Assembly: GCA_014238335.1 (NCBI GenBank)
Contig: JABABI010000009.1
Location: 1-57,880 of the forward strand
Origin: Fuerstiella sp.
Lineage (GTDB): Bacteria; Planctomycetota; Planctomycetia; Planctomycetales; Planctomycetaceae
Direction of reading: 5' to 3'
Length of the DNA stretch: 57,880 bases
Shown here: positions 18,137 through 27,903 of the stretch, in pieces
Layout: the number at the start of each line of letters is the position of its first letter
Position numbering within the stretch: the stretch's first letter is position 1
The notes under the pieces: model-generated
What the model was told of the DNA's origin: nothing
The model's input: the letters and a program-made list of their open reading frames with translations, nothing else
Databases searched by the model: none
Position numbers and translations under genes: made by a program

Positions 18137-19369
18137 GTGAAGCGAAGATCCCGTTTTCAGCAGCGCAAAGCAACCGGCCACCGCGGTTCGATAACCGTCT
18201 GGACCGTGTTTGTCATGATCGGCTGTCTTTGTTGCGTCTCTCTTGTAGCTAACACCAGCTACCTGAGCGTTCTTCGCTCTGATTCGCATCACTGTGCGCA
18301 GGTGGCTGCCCTGGCGGCAGGACGGCAGCTGCTGACGGACGACATTCTTCGCCGCAATCAACGTGATTTCGAAGTCGCCGCATGGCGGTTGAACGCAAAG
18401 AATGCGGCGATAGATATCGGACAGACGTACGCTTCTGGTCACGCCGTCCCCAAGCTGACGCCCCAGGACATACAGATCGAAATGGGGTCGATTGTGGATG
18501 TTCACATCGGCCCGGCGTTGCCCGCCGCATTTCTGCCCACGCGCATTCTGGTCAACGTTGCTAATTATGGCCCGAACAGGTCATCGGGAAGTTTTTTTCT
18601 GAGTGGCCTGACCGGAATTACGAAAGGGAAGATTTCAGAACACTCTGAAGTAATTCTGAAGAACAGGGTCATTGGGTTTCGTCCCCGCCGCAAGTCTGCG
18701 ACGCCCATCGTGCCCCTTGCTCTGCCTGACGACCCGGCCTCCAAATCATCAGACTGCTGGTCAACAGAAATAGAAACGGGGCGGGGAAAGGACAGGTTGC
18801 GCCGGGACGATTTGCGCGACGCCGTGAGTTCAGGCCCCGACCGCCTGCCCGAAATTGTTTTGACAGTCAACTCGGGGGATATGACCGGCGGTCCGGGAAT
18901 CGCGCAGTTGGTCTCATGGAACATGCACACGCCCGTCAGAGGCGCGCTGGCTCAGTTCACCACGGGGCTGTATCCGGAGCATCTGTCGACGAACGACAAA
19001 GGTACACTTGTTTTTCCTTCTGCCGCTGGTCGGCTCTCCACAAAGGCGGACGATCTGCGGAATATCAGGAAGGCACTCCGTCCCCTCGTTGGTCAGGTAA
19101 GAATTTTTCCTCTGTACGATGCCACTGCTCGACAACAGTCTGAGGCATCGGGCTCCGGGGGAAACCCGAGGAACGCCACCGCAGCGAGCGATCATCAACT
19201 TCTGCGCACTGTGGCGGCACGAATACTGCGTCTGGAGGGCGTGTCTGATCAGCAGTTGCGAATTGTATTGCAGCCAGCCGTTCTCAGCACACCGACCGCC
19301 GTGATGGCCACAGCGAACGACAACACGCCGCACAACCGGTACGTCTGGAAAATCTGTCTGGTCAGGTAA
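18137..19369 (+). CDS. TadG-like protein
   Basis: A 410-residue protein with the TadG N-terminal pattern: a short basic segment, a conserved G-S-I-T/V-W start to a single membrane helix (GSITVWTVFVMIGCLCCVS), then a Q-x-A-A-L-A-A-G-R-like stretch (CAQVAALAAGRQLL). TadG/TadE-like proteins are surface or cell-envelope components of Tad pili. The large C-terminal part lacks a recognisable von Willebrand domain. The GTG start at 18137 has AAGGAG upstream. The gene follows a terminator-like hairpin and precedes the ATPase gene by 174 bp; that gap holds only a weak GAGAC/GTCTC inverted repeat near 19449. Confidence 0.7.
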   Translation: MKRRSRFQQRKATGHRGSITVWTVFVMIGCLCCVSLVANTSYLSVLRSDSHHCAQVAALAAGRQLLTDDILRRNQRDFEVAAWRLNAKNAAIDIGQTYASGHAVPKLTPQDIQIEMGSIVDVHIGPALPAAFLPTRILVNVANYGPNRSSGSFFLSGLTGITKGKISEHSEVILKNRVIGFRPRRKSATPIVPLALPDDPASKSSDCWSTEIETGRGKDRLRRDDLRDAVSSGPDRLPEIVLTVNSGDMTGGPGIAQLVSWNMHTPVRGALAQFTTGLYPEHLSTNDKGTLVFPSAAGRLSTKADDLRNIRKALRPLVGQVRIFPLYDATARQQSEASGSGGNPRNATAASDHQLLRTVAARILRLEGVSDQQLRIVLQPAVLSTPTAVMATANDNTPHNRYVWKICLVR

Positions 19370-19543
19370 TCCGGTTATAAGGAGAGATGTTGATGTGCGG
19401 ACTTTCGGCAATAAGTGCCTGAATCCGACTGAATGCCCTCGGGGCGAGACGCTAACAATTCCTACCCATTTGTCTCGATAGGATTAGTGCGTGATTGCGC
19501 AAATAGTTCTTTCGAGCTGAAGACGAACAATTGAGGAATGTTC

Positions 19544-20887
19544 ATGGTTGCTGCCTCCCACAACACTCTGCCTTCGGCTCGCGAGTTTCAGCGGCTGAAG
19601 AACAATCTCCACCGCCAGATGGTCGACGTGATTGACTTTTCGCGTGCAGAAACAATGACCGAGGACGAACTTCGAAGTCAGCTGAAGAGTCTGGCTGAGT
19701 ACCTTTGTTCTCGCGAAGATGTGGATCTCGGCGGTTCACAGCAGGATTCCATGGTCCACGAGATCATGGACGAAATCTACGGATTCTGTCCACTGGAACC
19801 ACTGATGGTAGATCCGGAGATCACCGACGTTCTGGTCAACGGTCCGGACCGGGTGCTGGTAGAGCGTAGTGGGCAGCTGGAGAGCACCGACATCAAGTTC
19901 GCTGACGATGCACATCTGATGCAGTTCATTCAGAGACTGGTGGGGCGTGCCGGTCGACGCATCGACGAATCGAACCCGATTGTGGATGCCCGCCTGCCTG
20001 ACGGTTCGCGATTCAACGCCGTGATTCCCCCTCTGGCCCTGTGTGGTCCGACGGTTTCTATTCGTCGATTCGGCAATCAGCGTCTGACCATGGAAAATCT
20101 GCTCGAAACCCATGCGTTGGCTCCGGCGATGGCCGATTTTCTGATCCTTGCAGTTCGCGGCCGCATGAATGTCATCGTGAGCGGAGGTACGGGGGCAGGA
20201 AAGACGACGCTTCTGAACTGCATCAGTCGCTTCATCCCGGACAGTCAACGTGTCGTAACAATCGAAGAAACAGCGGAACTTCAACTCCAGCAGTCAGACG
20301 TCATTCCGCTGGAGACTCGCCTGCCGAACATGGAAGGCATGGGAGCAATCACGCAGCGTGACCTGCTTCGCAACTCTCTGCGAATGCGTCCCGACCGAAT
20401 CATCGTCGGCGAATCTCGCGGCGGTGAAGTTCTCGACATGCTGCAGGCGATGAACACTGGTCACGACGGTTCCATGAGTACGGTTCACGGCAACAATCCT
20501 CGCGAAACTCTGGACCGACTTGAATTGATGGTCGCTCTGTCAGGGACTGAACTGCCGCCTGGAATCGCTCGGAAGTATATCGCAAACGCAGTCGATATTG
20601 TGATTCACATGACTCGCCAGCACACTGGAGAACGCCGCATTACTCGAATCACAGAGGTGGTGCGCGTGCACGACGGTGACTACCAGGTCGAAGACCTGTT
20701 CGTTTATCGCGTGACTGGACAGCATACGGGTGGTAAGTCGTCCGGCGCATTCTTTGCCACGGGATATGAACCGGTCAGCCTGCGTCGCCTGGCTCTGACA
20801 GGAGTCGACGTGTCACGCTACAAGCCGCTGTTTGAACCTCGCGAACTGGAAATGAGCGGTTCCATGGGCAGCGATGCCGGAGAATGA
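19544..20887 (+). CDS. cpaF: Tad secretion ATPase CpaF/TadA
   Basis: A 447-residue cytoplasmic secretion ATPase of the PilT/GspE superfamily that powers Tad pilus assembly. Walker A is GGTGAGKT (214-221); downstream are the Asp box ([12 protein letters not shown]), Walker B region ([15 protein letters not shown]) and His box ([16 protein letters not shown]). The start at 19544 is favoured because GAGGA lies six bases upstream; an ATG at 19538 sits directly on that site. A C-terminal extension of about 50 residues follows the core. The genes for its membrane platform follow immediately. Confidence 0.96.
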   Translation: MVAASHNTLPSAREFQRLKNNLHRQMVDVIDFSRAETMTEDELRSQLKSLAEYLCSREDVDLGGSQQDSMVHEIMDEIYGFCPLEPLMVDPEITDVLVNGPDRVLVERSGQLESTDIKFADDAHLMQFIQRLVGRAGRRIDESNPIVDARLPDGSRFNAVIPPLALCGPTVSIRRFGNQRLTMENLLETHALAPAMADFLILAVRGRMNVIVSGGTGAGKTTLLNCISRFIPDSQRVVTIEETAELQLQQSDVIPLETRLPNMEGMGAITQRDLLRNSLRMRPDRIIVGESRGGEVLDMLQAMNTGHDGSMSTVHGNNPRETLDRLELMVALSGTELPPGIARKYIANAVDIVIHMTRQHTGERRITRITEVVRVHDGDYQVEDLFVYRVTGQHTGGKSSGAFFATGYEPVSLRRLALTGVDVSRYKPLFEPRELEMSGSMGSDAGE

Positions 20888-20976
20888 CCTGAGCATTCGG
20901 ATACTGTCCGAATGCTCGAAGTAATTGAACACAGGCGAATCAGCAGCGGAAACGGCCCGCTCCAGGAGAATCATCG

Positions 20977-21837
20977 ATGGCAATACAAGCAGAGGCACTT
21001 AAGATTGCTTCTCCGACCGGCTTTGACGGTATTCTGAAGGAAGATGTGCGGTTTGCCACCGGCGACACAGACAGTCCCGGTGAAGCCCTGAACGGCTGGT
21101 TCGATCGATTAATGCTGCGTTCAGGAATCCAGACACCACCTGCCGTGTGGTTGATGCTGTGCCTGCTGATTGGTTTCAGCATTGGCGGGACCGTCTTCGT
21201 TGTCTCAGAGAATTTCCCGGCGACCACAGCTGGATTCTTCGTCGGCCTGGTCGTGCCGATTGTCATTGCCATGTCTCTTCAAATCAGACGACAACAGAAA
21301 ATCATGGAGCAGTTGCCGGACATGGCAGACGCTCTTGCTCGTACTGCACGAACCGGAAGAAACGTGTCTTATGCACTCCGCGCGGTCGCCGCTGACACAC
21401 CGTCACCGCTTGGAGATGAACTATGGCTTGTCGTTCGACGTACAGAGATGGGGATGGACCTTGGAAACGCGGTTCGCGATCTGGCCGACCGTACCGGTGT
21501 AACCACCCTGACGATGTTCAGTTCCGCTGTCGGGGTTCACCAGGACACGGGCGGTGACCTGATTCAGGTTCTGGAGCGACTGGCGACCGCCGTCCGTGAC
21601 CGACTTCATTTCGTGAATCGCATGCGTGCTGCGACAGTCGCGAGTCGTCTGGGGGTGATATTGATGCTGATCGTTCCGCCTCTTGTCGTTCTGCTTTTTA
21701 CGCTCAGTCGCGAAAACTACATCGCAGACCTGATTGGCTCATTCTGGGGCCGCCTGTCGTTGGGACTGGCTGTCACATTACAGATTGTTGGTGGTCTTAT
21801 TGTGTTTCGAATTCTCAGACGCAGTGCTCGTTTTTAA
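20977..21837 (+). CDS. tadB: Tad platform protein TadB
   Basis: A 286-residue inner-membrane protein with a type II secretion F domain. Helices near 53-75 and 78-100 are followed by a cytoplasmic stretch (LPDMADALARTARTGRNVSYAL, about 112-220) and two C-terminal helices. The motif of about 20 residues around GVHQDTGGDLIQVLERLA is typical of TadB. It pairs with TadC as the pilus assembly platform driven by CpaF. The start follows AGGAG at seven bases. It sits 89 bp after cpaF. Confidence 0.93.
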   Translation: MAIQAEALKIASPTGFDGILKEDVRFATGDTDSPGEALNGWFDRLMLRSGIQTPPAVWLMLCLLIGFSIGGTVFVVSENFPATTAGFFVGLVVPIVIAMSLQIRRQQKIMEQLPDMADALARTARTGRNVSYALRAVAADTPSPLGDELWLVVRRTEMGMDLGNAVRDLADRTGVTTLTMFSSAVGVHQDTGGDLIQVLERLATAVRDRLHFVNRMRAATVASRLGVILMLIVPPLVVLLFTLSRENYIADLIGSFWGRLSLGLAVTLQIVGGLIVFRILRRSARF

Positions 21838-21938
21838 GGCAAAGTGCGGTACGGGCGAATGAGGCTGTGTCCGCTGCAATCGCATCTGGAAATCTTTCGT
21901 CCCGCTGAACTGGTGGCTGACGTGGTCGGAGAAAACTC

Positions 21939-23114
21939 ATGGGCATCTGGATTAGTCTTGTTCTGGCCGCTCTTATCTGCGGATACGGCATTTATAAGTT
22001 GTTTCGAGGCGCACCGGAAGAATCCGGTGATGTGTCGCAGACAAGTGATGACGGAGCCCCGGCTGTTGTCAGTTCGGTAACCGCCGATACCTCTGACGAT
22101 GAGCTGCCGAAGCAGTTGGTTCCCCGGGTGGTTGATGCTCCCATGGATGGACCTATTCCTGGTGCCGCTCAGCCGGAACACGGCGGACTCTTCTCGGATT
22201 TTGACAGCATTCTGGGCAGCGATGCCGGCAGCGCTCTGAAACGGCCCAGACCTGAAGAACTGCCCATGTCAGAAGATGACATGGTTTTCGGCAGTGTCAC
22301 ACCGGCTCTGGCTGAGATGCTTCCTGAGTCTGAAAGCCGGCGTGAAGTACAGCGTCAGAATCTGGCCGCCGCGGGCCTGCATTCCCGTGCTGCCTGGATC
22401 AATCTGAATGCCGTAAGATTCGTGCTGGCATTTCTAACGCTGGTTATTGGCGGATTCTGGCTGCTGATGGCGCCACCGCAACTGGAACCATCTCTGCTGA
22501 GCTTTGTCGTTTTTGGACCACTGATGATGTGGGCGTTGCCACCACTACTGGTGAGTTCCAAAGCGAACGAGCGAAGAATTGACATTGAACGTGGTCTGCC
22601 GGACGTTCTTGATATGCTGAACATGGCAGTGAGTCAGGGACTGACAGTGGCTGCGTCACTGCGTCGCATCAGCAGCGAAATCGCCAGCATTCATCCTGCC
22701 CTGGCGATGGAATTGAGTATCGTGAATCAACAGGCTCGGATTGGTTCTCTGAATTACGCACTGCGCGGATTTTCGCAGCGCATCGACTCGCCGGAAGTCA
22801 CGTCCTTCATTGCTCTGTTGACACAGTCTGAAACAACGGGCACCAGCATTTCCCAGGCGTTAGAAGATTACAGTGACAGCATGCGGAACAGTCTGCGAGA
22901 ACGGGCCGACTCACGAGCCAATGCAGCTTCATTCAAATTGCTGTTTCCTACAACGTTGTGCCTGATGCCATCAGTGTTTCTGTTTCTGCTGGGGCCGGCG
23001 ATCGTGGATATGAACGACTTCTTCGAGAATACCGCGGGCACACTTACGCAGGACCGCGACGACGCGGTCCTGTCCCTCGATCGGCAACCGGTGGTGGTCC
23101 CGGCCGGAAATTGA
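21939..23114 (+). CDS. tadC: Tad platform protein TadC
   Basis: A 391-residue inner-membrane protein. The N-terminal helix (WISLVLAALICGYGIYKLF) is followed by a long acidic, low-complexity linker (about 30-135), then a helix pair, the T2SSF cytoplasmic domain (GLPDVLDMLNMAVSQGLTVA, LTQSETTGTSISQALEDYS) and a C-terminal helix. The linker is longer than usual for TadC. GGAG precedes the ATG by seven bases. It is the last recognisable gene of the Tad locus; TadD, TadZ and the RcpA secretin are not adjacent. Confidence 0.92.
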   Translation: MGIWISLVLAALICGYGIYKLFRGAPEESGDVSQTSDDGAPAVVSSVTADTSDDELPKQLVPRVVDAPMDGPIPGAAQPEHGGLFSDFDSILGSDAGSALKRPRPEELPMSEDDMVFGSVTPALAEMLPESESRREVQRQNLAAAGLHSRAAWINLNAVRFVLAFLTLVIGGFWLLMAPPQLEPSLLSFVVFGPLMMWALPPLLVSSKANERRIDIERGLPDVLDMLNMAVSQGLTVAASLRRISSEIASIHPALAMELSIVNQQARIGSLNYALRGFSQRIDSPEVTSFIALLTQSETTGTSISQALEDYSDSMRNSLRERADSRANAASFKLLFPTTLCLMPSVFLFLLGPAIVDMNDFFENTAGTLTQDRDDAVLSLDRQPVVVPAGN

Positions 23115-23168
23115 TTGTGTGATTGTGAGAAATTCCGGATTAGCTGAACAGTCGGCAGCGAATGTGTA

Positions 23169-23189
23169 GGATACCGCAACCCGGTATCC
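23169..23189. terminator. Perfect hairpin after tadC
   Basis: GGATACCG CAACC CGGTATCC is a perfect 8-bp stem with a 5-nt loop, 54 bp past tadC and just before the zinc-ribbon gene. There is no T-run, so it may be an RNA 3'-end, an attenuator or a protein-binding dyad. Confidence 0.45.
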
Positions 23190-23217
23190 AGTCTCAATGT
23201 CTCATTCAGCTGCTGCC

Positions 23218-24333
23218 ATGCCAATTAAGTTTCGTTGTCAACACTGCGAGCAACTGCTGGGCATCTCGCGATCCCGTGCCGGCGCTGTTGTGGACTGCCC
23301 GCGATGCGGTCGGTCGTTGCGAGTCCCGGAACTTGATGGTCGTACGCGCCGCCTCCCGGATCCGCAGTCGGTCGTCCAAAGCGACTCAACGCTGCTGTCT
23401 GCCCTGACTGAACTGTCGGTGCTCGATCAGGACGCACTGGAATCTGCGTCTGAAGGCCCGGAACAGGCGGCAGGGCAGGGCACGTCGGAAGTGGCAGGTG
23501 GTGTCGTCTCCCTGGAACCGACTGCGGTGTCTGAGCCGATCGAAGTCGAAATCTCACACGCCGCTGCTCCGAAAGTCAGCTTTGAATCCGACGAACCGGT
23601 TGCAATCGCCGAGTCTCTGAGCGAACTTGTCGCGCTGGAGCAGCCGTCACCAGGTGGTCAGGTCTCGGAAGATGTCCTGCGTGATATGCGTGAGGCCAGT
23701 CGCGGTCCGCACCGCATGACTCTGCTGTTGACGACTGGTATGGCAATGTTGTTGCTCGGAGTTTGTCTTGGGTGGTGGATCGCTCACCAAAAGTTTGACA
23801 GTGTAGACTCTGTTGACGCCCCAGCGGACGAGCTGGCGGTTCCGGAAGCAGGCACCGCGATCAAAGTACGCCCCGCCGGGGATGCCGTGACCGTTCAGGG
23901 CACAGTTGAGTATCAGGATGCGTCCGGTCGTATACTTCCGGACGCCGGGGCCACGGTGCTGTTGCTGCCGATTGACAGGCAGGGCACCATCAAACTGAAT
24001 GCGCGAAGTCTGAAACGCCCAGTGGAGAATCCTGATCTTGTTGCCACCGTCGCGGCTTTGTCGGCTTTGGGTGGTGACATTGGTCTGGCTGACGATGCCG
24101 GCGCTTATCAGTTGACATCAGCTCAGTCTGCAGATTGCATCCTGATTGTTGTTTCGCAGCACCTCGAACGACCGGACGACGTACCTCCCGCGCCGTCTCT
24201 TGTGAAGATCATCGAATCCTGGTTCGATTCCGCAAATCACCTGTTTGGGCGACTTGCGGTGGACTCTGTAACAATCCCGCAGCAGAAGGCGAACGCACTC
24301 TCGACGAATATCCAGTTCATGGCCAGGCACTGA
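23218..24333 (+). CDS. Zinc-ribbon, single-helix membrane protein of unknown function
   Basis: A 371-residue protein from the ATG at 23218; an ATG at 23197 would add seven residues. The N-terminus is a zinc ribbon with CQHC (Cys7, Cys10) and CPRC (Cys27, Cys30). A disordered acidic region runs to about 160, a membrane helix spans about 167-189, and an outer domain begins near GDAVTVQGTVEYQD and resembles a beta-sandwich or carboxypeptidase-regulatory fold. This arrangement, with ribbon inside and sandwich outside, recurs in planctomycetes but I know no function. It lies 103 bp after tadC but behind a hairpin, so membership in the pilus operon is doubtful. Confidence 0.8.
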   Translation: MPIKFRCQHCEQLLGISRSRAGAVVDCPRCGRSLRVPELDGRTRRLPDPQSVVQSDSTLLSALTELSVLDQDALESASEGPEQAAGQGTSEVAGGVVSLEPTAVSEPIEVEISHAAAPKVSFESDEPVAIAESLSELVALEQPSPGGQVSEDVLRDMREASRGPHRMTLLLTTGMAMLLLGVCLGWWIAHQKFDSVDSVDAPADELAVPEAGTAIKVRPAGDAVTVQGTVEYQDASGRILPDAGATVLLLPIDRQGTIKLNARSLKRPVENPDLVATVAALSALGGDIGLADDAGAYQLTSAQSADCILIVVSQHLERPDDVPPAPSLVKIIESWFDSANHLFGRLAVDSVTIPQQKANALSTNIQFMARH

Positions 24334-24362
24334 CAGGTTTATGGTTGTTGACAGAACTTCGT

Positions 24363-24899
24363 TCACCTCACTGGTGCCAGCCCCAGTGCGCGGCGCAATA
24401 GTCCAATCTGTCCTGCGTGAATCTGTTCATGCATCGGGCAGAACATGATGGCTCCCAGCTTAATCGGATAGGCCGCGTATGGCATGTCCACCGGTTTCAG
24501 TAGTACCGACGGTTCGATCAATTCAACTTCCGCGATTGCCAGCTCGTGAATACGGTTCAGGCGGTCTTGAAGTTCATCGGCGGATGACTGGACGGCACGA
24601 TCCGAATTGGGAACGGATTTTCGGCTGTAGGCCTTGCGAAATTTACCGGGAATCAGATTCAGATCTTCCGGCCGGCGTCCCCGCATCCGAAACATGAGTA
24701 ACCCGTACTGACTGACGGTCAGATGTCCAACCTGCCACGCGACGTTTGTGGGAAGTCCTGCTGGTACGTCAAACCACACTTCCTGCGGGGTTGCTTCCAG
24801 CAGTTCCAGCGTGTACTGCCGTGCAAATCGAATCTGCTCGATCGTGCCACGCAGTATGGACGCAGCGGTGGCGATGTCGGGAATGTTGTTGTCGTTCAT
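24363..24899 (-). CDS. DinB superfamily protein
   Basis: A 178-residue four-helix-bundle protein. The three metal-binding histidines expected for DinB/YfiT folds are visible: WQVGHL (His59) and HEQIHAGQ (His157 and His161). Family members include thiol-dependent transferases (bacillithiol, mycothiol) and many uncharacterised damage-induced proteins, so the reaction is unknown here. It converges on the zinc-ribbon gene with 29 bp between stops. Confidence 0.85.
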   Translation of the reverse strand: MNDNNIPDIATAASILRGTIEQIRFARQYTLELLEATPQEVWFDVPAGLPTNVAWQVGHLTVSQYGLLMFRMRGRRPEDLNLIPGKFRKAYSRKSVPNSDRAVQSSADELQDRLNRIHELAIAEVELIEPSVLLKPVDMPYAAYPIKLGAIMFCPMHEQIHAGQIGLLRRALGLAPVR

Positions 24900-25140
24900 G
24901 TCGGGCGGTTATTGATGTTGGCGTAGCCGCAGTGACGCTGACCTGCGGCCAGGAAGTCCAGTGGCCGCAGATGCGTATGTGTGGAAGGCATTGTTCCACC
25001 TGTTCCTCAAAATTGCCAGGTGATGTCGGCAACTGATTTGATGTAGCTTATCAATCTGCGAAGATTATCATGTCGCAGAGTCGTTCCGTATTCCAGTACT
25101 GCAATTAATGATTGCAGCAATGCCGCGTTTGGAGGGTGCT

Positions 25141-26475
25141 ATGGCTGAGACTTCTCGCCGAAATTTTCTTCAGCGTTCTTCCGCTGCGACAGTGGGCAGT
25201 TTCGTTGCTGCTCAATCCACACAGGCCTCTGCGGTCCAGCCCAGCGAGCGAGTTCGCGTGGGGATTATTGGTGCCGGTGGTCGCGCCCTTTCGTTGATCA
25301 ACTCGTTTTCCTCGAATGCGTCCGTGGAAGTGGTCGCCATTGCGGATCTGGACGCGAATCGCCTGCCGAAAGGCCTGGCGGCAGCTGAGAAGAATCAGAG
25401 TCGCCGACCTCGCGCCGAAAGTGACTTTCGGCGGCTCATCGATGACAACACTCTTGATGTGATCGTTACCGGAACGCCCGATCACTGGCATGCCATTCCC
25501 ACGATTCTTGCGTGCCAGGCGGGAAAGGATGTCTACGTCGAAAAACCGGATGGTCATAACATCGTTGAAGGCATGCGGATGGTCGCTGCGATGCGCAAAC
25601 ATAAATGCATCGTGCAAATGGGGTCGCAGCATCGGTCGACAAAACGTTTACAGACAGCCATCGAATTCGTCAAGAGCGGAAAGCTGGGACGCTGCGTTGT
25701 CGCCAAAGCGTGGGAGAGTTCCAAACAGGGAGCGATCGGATTCCCGCCGGATGGCATGCCTCCGGCCGGTGTCGACTATGAAATGTGGATGGGGCCGGCA
25801 CCAAAGCGACCATTCAACACAAACCGCTTTCATGGACGCTGGCGCTGGCTGTATGACTACGGTACTGGCGACCTGGGCAATGACGGCGTTCACCGACTGG
25901 ATATGGCGGTCGCGTTGCTGAACGCCGCGTGTGAAGCTCAGGGAGACAAGCAGGTCGGTTTGCCGTCCTCCGTTTCGGCTCACGGGGGAAAGTGGTACTT
26001 CGATGATGCACAGCAGTTTCCGGACACAATGCAGGTCACCTATGAGTACGGTGCCGGCACGCACACGAAAATGCTGACCTATGAAATGCGTGTCTGGACG
26101 CCGTACCACTATCTCGGACATTCAGAAGGAGCCGCGGTCTTTGGTGACAGAGGATATATCGTTATGGGCAATTCCAACTGGGCGGCGTATGGTCGCGGCG
26201 GTCAGATTCTGGAACAGGGCGAAGGCGACAGTCACGAGGGTCCACATGTGCAAAACTTCATAGACTGCGTGAAATCGCGGCAGAAACCATACTGCGATCT
26301 GGAAACCGTTGGTCATCCCGCGTCGGTCCTGTGCCATGCGGGCAATATCGCCGCGCGAGTCGGCAGGACTCTGCAGCTTGATCCCCAGTCAGAAACGTTT
26401 ATCGGCGACGACGACGCCAACGCGCTGCGAACCCGGTCGGAGTATCGGAAGCCGTGGGTTTTGCCGGAAGTGTGA
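25141..26475 (+). CDS. Gfo/Idh/MocA family oxidoreductase, Tat-exported
   Basis: A 444-residue NAD(P)-dependent dehydrogenase-like protein. The N-terminus carries a twin-arginine signal (TSRRNFLQRSSAATVGSF), then the Rossmann motif VGIIGAGGRA near 40 and the EKP motif (VEKPDGHN) that positions the catalytic Lys. The dinucleotide would be bound before export, as for glucose-fructose oxidoreductase. GGAGG five bases before the ATG at 25141 fixes the start; an ATG at 25108 has no such support. The substrate is unknown; planctomycetes hold many such paralogs near sugar catabolism genes. Confidence 0.93.
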   Translation: MAETSRRNFLQRSSAATVGSFVAAQSTQASAVQPSERVRVGIIGAGGRALSLINSFSSNASVEVVAIADLDANRLPKGLAAAEKNQSRRPRAESDFRRLIDDNTLDVIVTGTPDHWHAIPTILACQAGKDVYVEKPDGHNIVEGMRMVAAMRKHKCIVQMGSQHRSTKRLQTAIEFVKSGKLGRCVVAKAWESSKQGAIGFPPDGMPPAGVDYEMWMGPAPKRPFNTNRFHGRWRWLYDYGTGDLGNDGVHRLDMAVALLNAACEAQGDKQVGLPSSVSAHGGKWYFDDAQQFPDTMQVTYEYGAGTHTKMLTYEMRVWTPYHYLGHSEGAAVFGDRGYIVMGNSNWAAYGRGGQILEQGEGDSHEGPHVQNFIDCVKSRQKPYCDLETVGHPASVLCHAGNIAARVGRTLQLDPQSETFIGDDDANALRTRSEYRKPWVLPEV

Positions 26476-26741
26476 GCATGCTTGATCGGCAGCAACAACC
26501 CAGCCACGGAAAACAATCAGATGATTAACGGCCCGGAAAACAGCAACAGAAGCAAGTAGAGAATAAACGGCATCCTGCCTCTGCTCTCTCAGCGTCTTCC
26601 TGTTCAAATACGTTTTAGGGAAAAGTCTGTCCGTCCCGCTAAGAATCAAACAGTGAGCCTGATGACACAGATTCAGTGGCAGTAACGATTCGTATATGTA
26701 TGGTGAATGGTTCAATGTGATTCTCCAGCAGGAGGTGAGCT

Positions 26742-27854
26742 ATGGAAAAAATCTACCGAGTCGGAATTATCGGCAGCACAGGCCGCGGTGACTACGGACA
26801 TGGCGTTGATGTTGCGTTCACGAAGCTGCCGAATGTCGAAGTGGCAGCTGTTGCGGACCCGCACGATGGAGGCCGCGCAGCGGCTCAGAAACGGACGGCC
26901 GCGCCGAAATCATACGGCGACTATCGCAGTATGCTACAGGAGGAAAAACTTGATGTCGTCGGTCTCTGCCCGCGCTGGATCGACCAGCATCACGACATGC
27001 TGTTGGCCTCCGCAGAGGCCGGTTGTCACGTTTACATGGAAAAGCCGTTTTGCCGCACTCTGACAGAATCCGACGAGGTCGTGCGGGCCATGGAGATGCG
27101 GCACCTGAAACTGGGCATCGCGCACGTGACGCAATATTCTCCGGTACTGGACACCGTCCTGTCGCTGATCCAGCACGGTGAAATTGGTGAAGTTCTGGAG
27201 CTGCGAGGTCGAGGCAAAGAAGATCGACGTGGGGGTGGAGAAGACCTGTGGGTGCTGGGTTCACATGTCTTCGGCATGATGCGGAGTATCGCTGGGGGTA
27301 GTGCTCACTCATGCACCGCGACCGTATCCAGCAAAGGCCACGCTGTTGCCAGCGCTGACGTGTTCGACGGACCCGAAGGCATCGGCCTGCTGGCTGGCGA
27401 TCACGTGCAGGCTCGGTACGCGTTTGCCAACGGCGTCTACGGCCACTTCGCCTCGAAACGAGGTGTCGGTGGCAGTCCGACGCGCTTTGGACTGCAAATC
27501 ATGGGCTCGCGGGGCATCATTGAAATGCAGAGCGGCTATCTGAAACCGGCCTTCATCCTCCGCGACAGCAGCTGGTCACCGGGGAGAACCGGCAAGACGT
27601 GGGAAACGATCACGTCTGCCGGCATCGGCAAGCCGGAACCTCGGACGGACGGCACCTACGAAGGCGGTCACATGGCGGCCATTACCGATCTGATCGACAG
27701 CGTTGAAGCGGAACGGCACACGAAATGTTCCGCCGAAGACAGCCGTGCCATCGTGGAAATGATTGCAGCGGTCTTTGAATCTCATCGTTCCGGTGGTCCG
27801 ATTGATCTGCCGCTGAAGACGCGCAACAATCCACTGTCGTTGTTGCGGCAGTAG
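26742..27854 (+). CDS. Gfo/Idh/MocA family oxidoreductase, cytoplasmic
   Basis: A 370-residue NAD(P)-dependent dehydrogenase-like protein without a signal peptide. Rossmann motif VGIIGSTGRGDYG at the start, EKP (YMEKPFCRTL) near 105. The start has a near-perfect ribosome site, AGGAGGTGA, ending just before the ATG, the strongest in the window. The aldolase gene follows after 49 bp, probably in the same transcript, which suggests a sugar or sugar-acid substrate; this is inference from context. Confidence 0.92.
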   Translation: MEKIYRVGIIGSTGRGDYGHGVDVAFTKLPNVEVAAVADPHDGGRAAAQKRTAAPKSYGDYRSMLQEEKLDVVGLCPRWIDQHHDMLLASAEAGCHVYMEKPFCRTLTESDEVVRAMEMRHLKLGIAHVTQYSPVLDTVLSLIQHGEIGEVLELRGRGKEDRRGGGEDLWVLGSHVFGMMRSIAGGSAHSCTATVSSKGHAVASADVFDGPEGIGLLAGDHVQARYAFANGVYGHFASKRGVGGSPTRFGLQIMGSRGIIEMQSGYLKPAFILRDSSWSPGRTGKTWETITSAGIGKPEPRTDGTYEGGHMAAITDLIDSVEAERHTKCSAEDSRAIVEMIAAVFESHRSGGPIDLPLKTRNNPLSLLRQ

Positions 27855-27903
27855 TTACTTCCGGCCCATTTGCTCTCACCATCACACGAAAAAGGATCCA
27901 ACG

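Noticed and set aside
19449..19485. CGAGAC/GTCTCG inverted repeat before cpaF
   Set aside because: Only 6 bp with a loop over 20 nt and no T-run; too weak to call.
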